Source: a bacterium
Lineage (GTDB): Bacteria; Oederibacteriota; JAJYGY01
Assembly: GCA_021790555.1 (NCBI GenBank)
Contig: JAJYGY010000059.1
Location: 1-5,114, forward strand
Reading direction: 5' to 3'
DNA: 5,114 bases
The notes below the pieces were generated by a model that had not been told where the DNA came from, did not search any database, and worked only from the letters and a program-made list of their open reading frames with translations. Of this stretch, positions 1-5,114 are shown in pieces. Position numbers and translations under genes: made by a program. The first letter of the stretch is position 1, and every line of letters begins with the position of its first letter.

Positions 1-2359
1 TTCCGATCTCGTAGGCCAGGTCCTTGCGGCCGACGAAAAGCGCGTAGGCGCTGCGGTAGGAGAAGAACACGAAGGCCGGCACCAGGATCAGGGCGAACAG
101 CACCGCGCCGGCGCGGCGCCCCAGGCCCAGAAAGGCCCGCCGCACGTCCCAGAGCATGGCCGCGATGAAACAGAAGACGATGGATATGTTGCCCGCCGTC
201 CTGAGGGTCTGCGGCGATTCCACCGAGAAGATGGACGCGGACAGGTTGCCGAAAAAGCATGCCAGGATGAAGAAATGGACGGGATTTCGCCAATGGTAGA
301 GCACGTAGAGGAAGGCCAGGGCGAAAAGGATGGCGGTCCAATGTTCCAGGATCTTGTCCGGGGCCAGGGGGTTGTCCCGGGGGCGGGTGTCGGAGGTGTC
401 GTTGAACATCAGCATGGAATTCTTGCAGTTGGCCACGAACCCGTCGATGGCGTCGGAGGGGGCGTTGGTGTTGGCGCGGTCGAAGATCGAGACGCTGGCG
501 ACGCGGCCCATGGAGATGCTGGTCACCCGGAACCAGTAGCACAGGGGGGGCGCGGCCACGGCCCAGGAGGCCAGCATGAAGGCCAGCAGGCCGGGGAGGT
601 GCCGGGCCAGGATGTCGCGGCGGGAGGCGAACAGGAAGACCAGGAAGGCGATGGCCTCGAAAGGCAGAAGCCGGCTGGCCAGGTGGGCCTGCATGGCCAG
701 CCCGAAGCCGACGCCGCCCAGGACGTAGGGCCAGAAACGCCCGGTCTTGAGGCCCCGGAAGACGAAGTAGAAGGCCACCATCTGCATGCAGACCTGCTCG
801 ATGTTGTAGTGGCCGAAGCGGCTGAAGTGGAGGTGCCAGTAACTGAAGGACATCAGCAGGGTGGCCAGGAAGGCCGGCCAGCGGCCGAACCACAGCCGCA
901 GCAGGAAGTAGGTCGTCAGGACCGACAGCGTGCCGAAGATGACCACGTGCATCCGCATGGTGGTCACGCTGAGGCCGAAGAACTTGAAGATGGCGCCGGT
1001 GACCGAGAAAAATGGCAGGGGCACGTTGGCCGAGACGAAGGGGTTCTCCACTTGGCCGGTCATGGCGTACCAGCCCCAGATGCCGCCGGCCGCCTCGTCC
1101 CCCTCGGTGCCCAGCGGGAAGGTGCCGACGTGCCAGAACCGGAATCCGAAGGCCACCAGGAAAAGGGCCAGCACCCAGAAGATTTCAGCCTTGCGCGTCC
1201 AGGCGCCGGATTCGTCGACCCGGCCGCCCCAGAAGGAATCCCCCTCGCGGAAGGGACTGACGCCCAGGATCAGCACGATGCCGCCGGCCAGGATCCAGAG
1301 CAGGCCCTGCGAGAGGCGGCCGGCTTCGATGCTGTTCTGCCCGGTCAGGCCGAGGAGGAAGGCCCCCGTCAGGGCGGCCAGGGCCAGGGGCGCCCGCAGC
1401 CTGGCAGGGACGGCCGGGGCCTCCAGGGCGCCCCAGGGCAGCCAGGGAAAGCTGGCCAGCAGCAGTGCGATGGAGGCGAAGCCGAGCAGGACCACCAGCA
1501 GGGAGTTGGCGGAAAGGAAGATGCTGCGCGAAAGGTAGAGGCAGGCCAGGCAGGCCAGCAGGATCCCGCCCTTGACGGCCCAGACCCTGGGGCCGAAGAA
1601 CGGGGCGGGGACGGAATGGCGGAATGGCGCGTCGATCGGACGCCCGTCGCTCCCGGCGAAGGGTTTCCACTTGGACAGCACCAGGATCATGTAGGCGCTG
1701 GCCGCCACCACGACCAGGAATCCCCGCATCACGTGGGCGTAGCGCCACAGCACGACCACGCCGTAGGCCTGGAAGGGCAGGGCCAGCAGCAGCAGGCCCA
1801 GCATCCTGAAGTTGTGGTTGAGGTTGGGGACGACGATGGGCTTGCCGCTCTCCTGGAAGCAGACCGCCACCAGGAGGACCGCCCCGAACAGGAGCGGGAG
1901 GGCCACGGTGTTGCTGCCCTTCTGGATGTAGGGCTGGGAAAGGGCGGCCAGCAGACCGGCGGGCAGGAGCAGCCAGAGGCTTGAGAAGGAAAGGGATTCG
2001 GCCCGGAAGGGACTGAGCACCCGGGTCCAGGGAGCGGCCGTATCCTTCACGGCCGGGGATAGGGACCGGCCTGCCCTGGGGGGAGCGGCGGCGGGGCCGC
2101 CGGGGCGTGTCCGGGCGCGCGGCGCGGAGGCCCGCGCGGCCTTCAGCGCCCGTCCCAGGCGGGCCAGCATGTCGCCGACCGGGAACACGACCAGGGCGAA
2201 GGCGAGGGCGCCGGCCAGGGTGACGTAGACCCCGGGCGCCAGGCGCCCGGAGAACAGGATCCACTGGCCGGCCACCACGGCGGCGGCGCCCAGCACCAGG
2301 AGCGGGGCGCGAAGCTTTTGCATCAGGGAAGGGCGGGGTTCAGGTTCTTGTTTGGCCAT
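1..2359 (-). CDS. GT39/ArnT-like polytopic membrane glycosyltransferase with long N-terminal membrane module (C-terminus cut by window edge)
   Basis: The frame is open from ATG at 2359 to the left edge (786 full codons, no stop), so the C-terminus is missing. GT-C enzymes of this type transfer a sugar from a polyprenyl-phosphate donor outside the inner membrane. The GT39-like part begins near residue 390 with a membrane segment (391-408) followed by GTEGDEAAGG at 417-426. D421-E422 fit the catalytic acidic pair in the first outer loop. HLHFSRFGHYN (509-519) and AMQAHLASRLLP (555-566) resemble later conserved GT39 segments, and hydrophobic helices continue to about 765. Unusually, about 390 residues precede this part: hydrophobic stretches near 18-36 and 45-62, an Ala/Arg/Pro-rich linker (about 66-106), then roughly eight more. 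Family members are often 450-600 residues, so this one is long. ATG 2359 is the only start between the upstream stop and the coding signal. Its AGGA is only 2 nt away, which is weak. Donor and acceptor cannot be read from the sequence. Confidence 0.88.
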   Translation of the reverse strand, partial: MAKQEPEPRPSLMQKLRAPLLVLGAAAVVAGQWILFSGRLAPGVYVTLAGALAFALVVFPVGDMLARLGRALKAARASAPRARTRPGGPAAAPPRAGRSLSPAVKDTAAPWTRVLSPFRAESLSFSSLWLLLPAGLLAALSQPYIQKGSNTVALPLLFGAVLLVAVCFQESGKPIVVPNLNHNFRMLGLLLLALPFQAYGVVVLWRYAHVMRGFLVVVAASAYMILVLSKWKPFAGSDGRPIDAPFRHSVPAPFFGPRVWAVKGGILLACLACLYLSRSIFLSANSLLVVLLGFASIALLLASFPWLPWGALEAPAVPARLRAPLALAALTGAFLLGLTGQNSIEAGRLSQGLLWILAGGIVLILGVSPFREGDSFWGGRVDESGAWTRKAEIFWVLALFLVAFGFRFWHVGTFPLGTEGDEAAGGIWGWYAMTGQVENPFVSANVPLPFFSVTGAIFKFFGLSVTTMRMHVVIFGTLSVLTTYFLLRLWFGRWPAFLATLLMSFSYWHLHFSRFGHYNIEQVCMQMVAFYFVFRGLKTGRFWPYVLGGVGFGLAMQAHLASRLLPFEAIAFLVFLFASRRDILARHLPGLLAFMLASWAVAAPPLCYWFRVTSISMGRVASVSIFDRANTNAPSDAIDGFVANCKNSMLMFNDTSDTRPRDNPLAPDKILEHWTAILFALAFLYVLYHWRNPVHFFILACFFGNLSASIFSVESPQTLRTAGNISIVFCFIAAMLWDVRRAFLGLGRRAGAVLFALILVPAFVFFSYRSAYALFVGRKDLAYEIG

Positions 2360-2424
2360 GATCCTGTAAAGAAAGTGTCCGAACGGGAAAACCCCTCCAG
2401 GGGAAGGACGGGGCCGCCAGACCC

Positions 2425-3465
2425 TTACTTCTTGGCGGCCGGTTCCTTGTGGTGCACCAGGCGGCACTCCATCAGTCCGGCGCCGCAGTGGATATAGATG
2501 GCGCCGGTGAACTTGTCGGAGCCGATGCCGCCCGGGCTGATGACGTCGATGTTGTCCTGGGTGATGTTCTCGTTGCACAGCAGGTCGCCGTTCTTGTAGT
2601 CGTAGACCAGGATGCCCCGCTGCCCCGGCATGTCGTTGAACACGAGGTGCCCGTCGGCGTCCAGGCCCATGCAGGGATTGCTGAGGGAGGGGTCGATGTA
2701 GAACTGCCGCAGGATCTTGTGGGCCGGCGACAGGATCTTGACCCTCGGCCCGACGGCCGTGGATTCCATCACCACGTCGTTCCCGTCCGGAGCCACGATC
2801 AGCTTGGAGGGGGCGGCCAGCTCGCCGCTCTTGCTTCCGGGGGCCCCGAAGGCCTGGCCCGCGGTTCCGTCGGTGCCGTAGGGGATGATCTCGTTGAGGT
2901 TCTTGTAGACCACGTCGATCATGCCCTTGGAATCCATGTCCATGGAGGTGGTCTGGCCCGGCTTGATGGGGATGGTGCGTTCGTACTTAAGCTTGTCGGA
3001 AAGGACCTTGATGCCGCTGCCGTCCCCTTCCAGGATGTAGATGTTCCCGGACGAATCCTCGGTGACGGCCGCCGGGTTCTTGAGCATTTCGTCCGGCTTG
3101 GTGGGGTCGTAGGTCCCCAGGAGGTTCAGGTCGGAATCGAACCTTCTCAGGCGGTACTTGCCGACCTCCACCACGTCGATGAAGTCCAGGTTGCCCTGCT
3201 GGTCGCCGTAAAAGGCGGCCGGGCCCAGGCACTGGCCGTGCGGCACCAGGTTGCCGAAGCGCATGAGGTCCAGGCGGGCGGCTTCCTTCTTTTTGGCGAC
3301 GAAAAAGGCCTCGCCCAGAAGGGCGACCACGACCGCGGCCGCGATCGCCACGATCAGGCCCTTGTTGGCCCCGCGCCGGGCCGGCTGGGAGGTTTCCACC
3401 GGGGCCGGCTTCGCCGCCGCGCCGGACGACTTCCTGGGCCTTCTCGGTTTCTTTGCTGCCGCCAT
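2425..3465 (-). CDS. Membrane-anchored NHL-like six-bladed beta-propeller protein of unknown function
   Basis: This 346-residue protein begins with a Lys/Arg/Ala/Pro-rich tail (1-35, about ten positive charges). One membrane helix follows (about 36-57, Ala/Val-rich), then a soluble domain. By the positive-inside rule the tail is cytoplasmic and the domain lies outside the inner membrane. The domain shows six similar units starting near 81, 130, 172, 218, 264 and 310. Most have a D-x-x-G turn and a hydrophobic strand, for example NPAAVTEDSSGNIYILEGD at 130-148 and GLDADGHLVFND at 267-278. This pattern fits NHL-type propellers, which usually bind proteins or ligands rather than catalyse. Five cysteines (79, 265, 297, 327, 334) all lie in the outside domain; C327 and C334 are close enough to pair. 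ATG 3465 is preferred because GGGGGG lies 5 nt upstream; the frame stays open upstream but reads through the end of the preceding gene. A Lys-rich end (PAAKK) precedes TAA. The exact role is unknown. Confidence 0.85.
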   Translation of the reverse strand: MAAAKKPRRPRKSSGAAAKPAPVETSQPARRGANKGLIVAIAAAVVVALLGEAFFVAKKKEAARLDLMRFGNLVPHGQCLGPAAFYGDQQGNLDFIDVVEVGKYRLRRFDSDLNLLGTYDPTKPDEMLKNPAAVTEDSSGNIYILEGDGSGIKVLSDKLKYERTIPIKPGQTTSMDMDSKGMIDVVYKNLNEIIPYGTDGTAGQAFGAPGSKSGELAAPSKLIVAPDGNDVVMESTAVGPRVKILSPAHKILRQFYIDPSLSNPCMGLDADGHLVFNDMPGQRGILVYDYKNGDLLCNENITQDNIDVISPGGIGSDKFTGAIYIHCGAGLMECRLVHHKEPAAKK

Positions 3466-3470
3466 GAATA

Positions 3471-3476
3471 CCCCCC
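3471..3476 (-). promoter_or_regulatory. Purine-rich ribosome binding site (GGGGGG) of the propeller gene
   Basis: Six G residues lie 5 nt before ATG 3465 on the minus strand. This selects the start that puts a basic tail directly ahead of the membrane helix and excludes the 100-codon upstream extension, which overlaps the GT2 gene. Confidence 0.5.
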
Positions 3477-3521
3477 AAAATGGGCCGTCGACCCGGGCAA
3501 GCCGGAGGACCTGCCTGGACG

Positions 3522-4517
3522 TCAGACAGCGGGCTTCTGTTCGCTGAGCGAAGGGGAGAACAACCCCTTTAAAAAGAAGAAACCGTAGGCGAAATGGGTG
3601 GCCGCGATCCCGGAAACCACGCGGGAGAAGAGGCTCCATCCGCGCAGGTCGCTGGGGGCCTGGCCGATCGACACCAGCCCCTGAAAAACGGCCGCCAGGG
3701 CGTAAAAGCCCATGCCGGCGAGCCAAAGGAGAATCCACGGACGCCAAAAAACGGCCGGAAGCCAACCGAAAACGGCTCCCGCCAGCAGCAGGCTGGGAAG
3801 AAAATAGGAAGGCCGCAGGGAAGTTTTGGGGAAGCGCTTCACGAAGAACCCGCGGTGCAGGGCGTAACTTTTTACCTGTTTCAAGTGTCCACCGTACATG
3901 GAACGTCGGTGGTGGTACACAAGAACCCGAGGACTATACACTATTTTTTTCTTGAGGTCATGGACAATTTTCAGGCAGGCCACGGTATCCTCGCCGGGCC
4001 AGAATCCCGTGTCGAACCCCCCGATGGAAAGCATGACGTCCCGGCGCACCAAAAGGTTGCAGGTGGGATAATCGTCCACCAGCCTGGCCGCCCGGGGGAC
4101 GTAGCGGAAGCCGTGGGGCCCCCCCACCAGGAAGGACTGGTACACCAGCCCGCTGGCCCAGCGTTCCGGGCTGTCCGCCGGCGGGGTGACGGCCGGGCCC
4201 CCCACGGCCGCGACCTGGGGGTCGGCGAAGATCTCCTCGGCCGCCTCCAGCCAGCCCTTCTCCGGGTAGGCGTCGTCGTCCAGGAAGGCCAGCACCTCGC
4301 CCCGGGCCTGGCGCATGCACAGGTCCCGCTTGTAGGAGGGCCCCACTGGTCCGGAAGGCAGCACCGTCACCCCAGCAAAGGGGACCCGGCAGGGCTCGTC
4401 CGGTGAAAACAGGATCTCCTGGTCCGGGTACAGGCGGGAACAGGTACCCAGGCTCTCCTCGCAGTAGGCGTTGTAGGCCTTCACCGGGATGACGATGGAA
4501 AAGAAGTTCTCTTTCAA
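3522..4517 (-). CDS. Glycosyltransferase family 2 (GT-A fold) with three C-terminal membrane segments
   Basis: This 331-residue enzyme should transfer a sugar from a nucleotide-sugar donor on the cytoplasmic face of the membrane. The GT-A domain starts with FFSIVIPVKAYN (5-16), the usual first strand of GT2. YKRDLCMRQARGEVLAFLDDD (62-82) carries the metal- and nucleotide-binding DxD at D80-D82. VGGPAVTP (105-112), CNLLVRRD (153-160) and GGFDTGFWPGED (166-177) follow; E176-D177 fit the catalytic-base region. Three hydrophobic segments near 237-257, 260-281 and 298-320 anchor the C-terminus, as in ExoA-like polysaccharide GT2 enzymes. TTG at 4517 is chosen because it places the first strand five residues in, has GAGG 7 nt upstream and lies just downstream of a good promoter match. 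The frame stays open to 4946, but that extension contains no GT2 features and runs opposite the methyltransferase gene. It is probably first in the operon, 56 bases before the propeller gene. The sugar is not predictable. Confidence 0.9.
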   Translation of the reverse strand: MKENFFSIVIPVKAYNAYCEESLGTCSRLYPDQEILFSPDEPCRVPFAGVTVLPSGPVGPSYKRDLCMRQARGEVLAFLDDDAYPEKGWLEAAEEIFADPQVAAVGGPAVTPPADSPERWASGLVYQSFLVGGPHGFRYVPRAARLVDDYPTCNLLVRRDVMLSIGGFDTGFWPGEDTVACLKIVHDLKKKIVYSPRVLVYHHRRSMYGGHLKQVKSYALHRGFFVKRFPKTSLRPSYFLPSLLLAGAVFGWLPAVFWRPWILLWLAGMGFYALAAVFQGLVSIGQAPSDLRGWSLFSRVVSGIAATHFAYGFFFLKGLFSPSLSEQKPAV

Positions 4518-4524
4518 ACACCGG

Positions 4525-4528
4525 CCTC
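4525..4528 (-). promoter_or_regulatory. Ribosome binding site GAGG deciding the TTG start of the GT2 gene
   Basis: GAGG is followed by a 7-nt spacer and TTG at 4517. No ATG or GTG occurs in this frame between the predicted transcript start and the first conserved GT2 strand, so this site is the main evidence for a TTG start. Confidence 0.6.
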
Positions 4529-4543
4529 GAAGCTGCGTGGGTT

Positions 4544-4567
4544 CCGTCCCTCTGGGACGGGCGTCCC
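4544..4567 (-). promoter_or_regulatory. Overlapping, mutually exclusive inverted repeats at the 5' end of the GT2 operon transcript
   Basis: On the plus strand CCGTCCC (4544-4550) and GGGACGG (4554-4560) form a perfect 7-bp stem with a 3-nt loop. GGGACG (4554-4559) can instead pair with CGTCCC (4562-4567). The central arm can use either partner but not both. The element lies directly downstream of the predicted -10 box and 27 bp before the TTG start. It could be an operator, with GGGACG twice in direct orientation on the minus strand, or a leader RNA structure. Confidence 0.45.
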
Positions 4568-4568
4568 G

Positions 4569-4597
4569 AGAATAAGGCAACCCCGCCCAAATGTCCA
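4569..4597 (-). promoter_or_regulatory. Predicted sigma70-like promoter for the GT2-propeller-GT39 operon
   Basis: On the minus strand TGGACA (4597-4592) is followed after exactly 17 nt by TATTCT (4574-4569), matching consensus at 5/6 and 4/6 positions. Transcription would begin near 4562-4564, about 45 nt before the TTG start of the GT2 gene. This supports the short form of that protein. Identified by eye only; the host's sigma-factor preference is unknown. Confidence 0.4.
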
Positions 4598-4654
4598 GGT
4601 CGGCATGGCTCGCCCGAAGGCGATACGGCAAGGCCAAGAGTCTTGCGTTTTTGC

Positions 4655-4683
4655 TTGCCACCTGGGATCGCAGAAGATATTGT
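4655..4683 (+). promoter_or_regulatory. Predicted sigma70-like promoter for the methyltransferase gene
   Basis: TTGCCA (4655-4660) and TATTGT (4678-4683) are separated by 17 nt and match consensus at 5/6 and 4/6 positions. The expected start near 4690 leaves a leader of about 50 nt before the GTG cluster at 4741, and favours those starts over ATG 4591. It points away from the leftward promoter, with about 57 bp between the two -35 boxes. By-eye call. Confidence 0.33.
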
Positions 4684-4732
4684 TCCAATCCTACAGGGAT
4701 CGCCGGGCCGAATTCCCCCTTTAGCCTTTTCC

Positions 4733-4737
4733 GAGGA
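4733..4737 (+). promoter_or_regulatory. Ribosome binding site GAGGA before the GTG cluster of the methyltransferase gene
   Basis: GAGGA precedes three consecutive GTG codons. Distances from GAGG to the GTGs are 4, 7 and 10 nt, so translation most likely starts at the first or second. It places motif I about 40 residues in, as is usual for class I methyltransferases. Confidence 0.5.
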
Positions 4738-4740
4738 TCC

Positions 4741-5114
4741 GTGGTGGTGAGACGGCCGTTGCAACTTGAGCCCAAGGGCATTGAGACCTCGCCTGAAAGG
4801 GCCTTGGAACTGAAGATCCTGCGGGAGGAACTGGAAGGGCAGGCCTCCGGCAAGGAACACTTGCTGGACCTTGGATCGGGGGACCTCCTTCCTTGCTTGC
4901 GCAAGACATTCCCCCAATCAGAAGTCGCGGGAATGGCACGGGACAAGGCATCCTTGAAAACCCTTCAGGTCAGACAACCCCGGGCCCGCTTCTTCCTGGG
5001 GCAGCCGGGCCTCAGGGGAGGGATCCCGAAGGCCTGTAGACAGTGGGCGTCCACGGTCTTGTCTTCCGGCCATTTGGAACGGGTGGAAGACCCGGTGGCT
5101 TATTTGAAGGGTGT
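4741..5114 (+). CDS. Class I SAM-dependent methyltransferase (type 11-like), N-terminal part, diverged cofactor motifs; runs off right edge
   Basis: The open frame has no stop to the window end (124 full codons from 4741). LLDLGSGD at residues 41-48 is the Rossmann motif I of class I methyltransferases. EVAGMARD (61-68) sits where strand 2 ends, and RARFFLGQ (81-88) matches the strand-3 region. VLSSGHLERVEDPVAYL (106-122) closely resembles the 'LEHVEDP' segment of type 11 methyltransferases. Several positions are atypical. The acidic residue expected after strand 2 is A66, the usual Asp of the 'GD' step is Q88, and the usual His of 'LEH' is R114. It may therefore be a diverged enzyme, a non-catalytic homologue or a decaying gene. 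Three GTG codons (4741, 4744, 4747) follow GAGGA at 4733-4737; GTG 4744 has the best spacing (7 nt from GAGG). ATG 4591 in the same frame is an alternative, but it overlaps both predicted promoters and lacks a ribosome site. It is divergent from the glycosyltransferase operon. The substrate is unknown. Confidence 0.68.
   Translation, partial: MVVRRPLQLEPKGIETSPERALELKILREELEGQASGKEHLLDLGSGDLLPCLRKTFPQSEVAGMARDKASLKTLQVRQPRARFFLGQPGLRGGIPKACRQWASTVLSSGHLERVEDPVAYLKG

Noticed and set aside
275..1984. Long plus-strand ORF of 569 codons rich in Gly, Gln and Glu
   Set aside because: It is the exact antisense of the GT39 gene; its low-complexity composition comes from the GC-rich codons of that membrane protein, and it shows no domain.
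1185..2264. Minus-strand ORF of 359 codons rich in Pro, Gly and Arg
   Set aside because: It lies in another frame of the GT39 gene, which has coherent membrane helices and GT39 motifs; the Pro/Gly/Arg composition is typical of a shifted GC-rich frame.
2388..2403. CCCC-TGGA-GGGG followed by TTTT on the minus strand between the propeller and GT39 genes, resembling a terminator
   Set aside because: The stem has only four pairs and the T-run only four bases; too weak to call a terminator, and the 65-bp gap fits co-transcription.
2449..3588. Plus-strand ORF of 379 codons opposite the propeller gene
   Set aside because: Antisense shadow: the minus strand has propeller repeats, a membrane anchor and a ribosome site, whereas this frame is Val/Gly/Asp-rich with no recognisable motif.
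3466..3765. 100-codon N-terminal extension of the propeller protein
   Set aside because: It overlaps the end of the GT2 gene in another frame and has no ribosome site, while ATG 3465 has a good one and directly precedes the basic tail and membrane helix.
4591..4740. 50-codon in-frame extension of the methyltransferase from ATG 4591
   Set aside because: No ribosome site, less GC-biased third positions than the body of the gene, and overlap with both predicted promoters; kept only as an alternative start.
4518..4946. 143-codon upstream extension of the GT2 protein
   Set aside because: It has no GT2 similarity, runs antisense to the methyltransferase coding signal and crosses the predicted operon promoter.

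Overview
This is a GC-rich bacterial window with strongly GC-biased third codon positions. It encodes envelope-type glycosylation enzymes. Membrane-bound GT-C and GT2 enzymes plus a membrane-anchored propeller suggest a Gram-negative-like bacterium that builds a lipid-linked or exported glycan. Nothing here fixes the phylum.

Layout: three genes on the minus strand read leftward and look like one operon. In transcription order they are a GT2 glycosyltransferase with C-terminal membrane segments (TTG start at 4517, stop at 3522), a single-pass protein with a probable six-bladed NHL-like propeller (3465 to 2425), and a very large GT39/ArnT-like membrane glycosyltransferase (start at 2359, running off the left edge). 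The gaps are 56 and 65 bases, with no convincing terminator between genes. From the right, a plus-strand gene starts near 4741 and leaves the window at 5114. It encodes the N-terminal part of a class I SAM-dependent methyltransferase whose cofactor motifs look unusually eroded.

The 4518-4740 stretch looks like a divergent control region. A sigma70-like promoter on each strand is visible by eye, pointing outward, with a compact set of competing inverted repeats at the predicted start of the leftward transcript.

Working model (inference): the GT2 enzyme adds sugars to a lipid-linked acceptor on the cytoplasmic face. The GT39 enzyme transfers a sugar from a polyprenyl-phosphate donor on the outer face. 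The anchored propeller, placed between them in the operon, sits on that same outer face and may scaffold, sense or present substrate. The methyltransferase could cap or decorate the glycan. No CRISPR array, tRNA, rRNA or transposon was seen. The long plus-strand reading frames opposite the two left-hand genes are antisense shadows.
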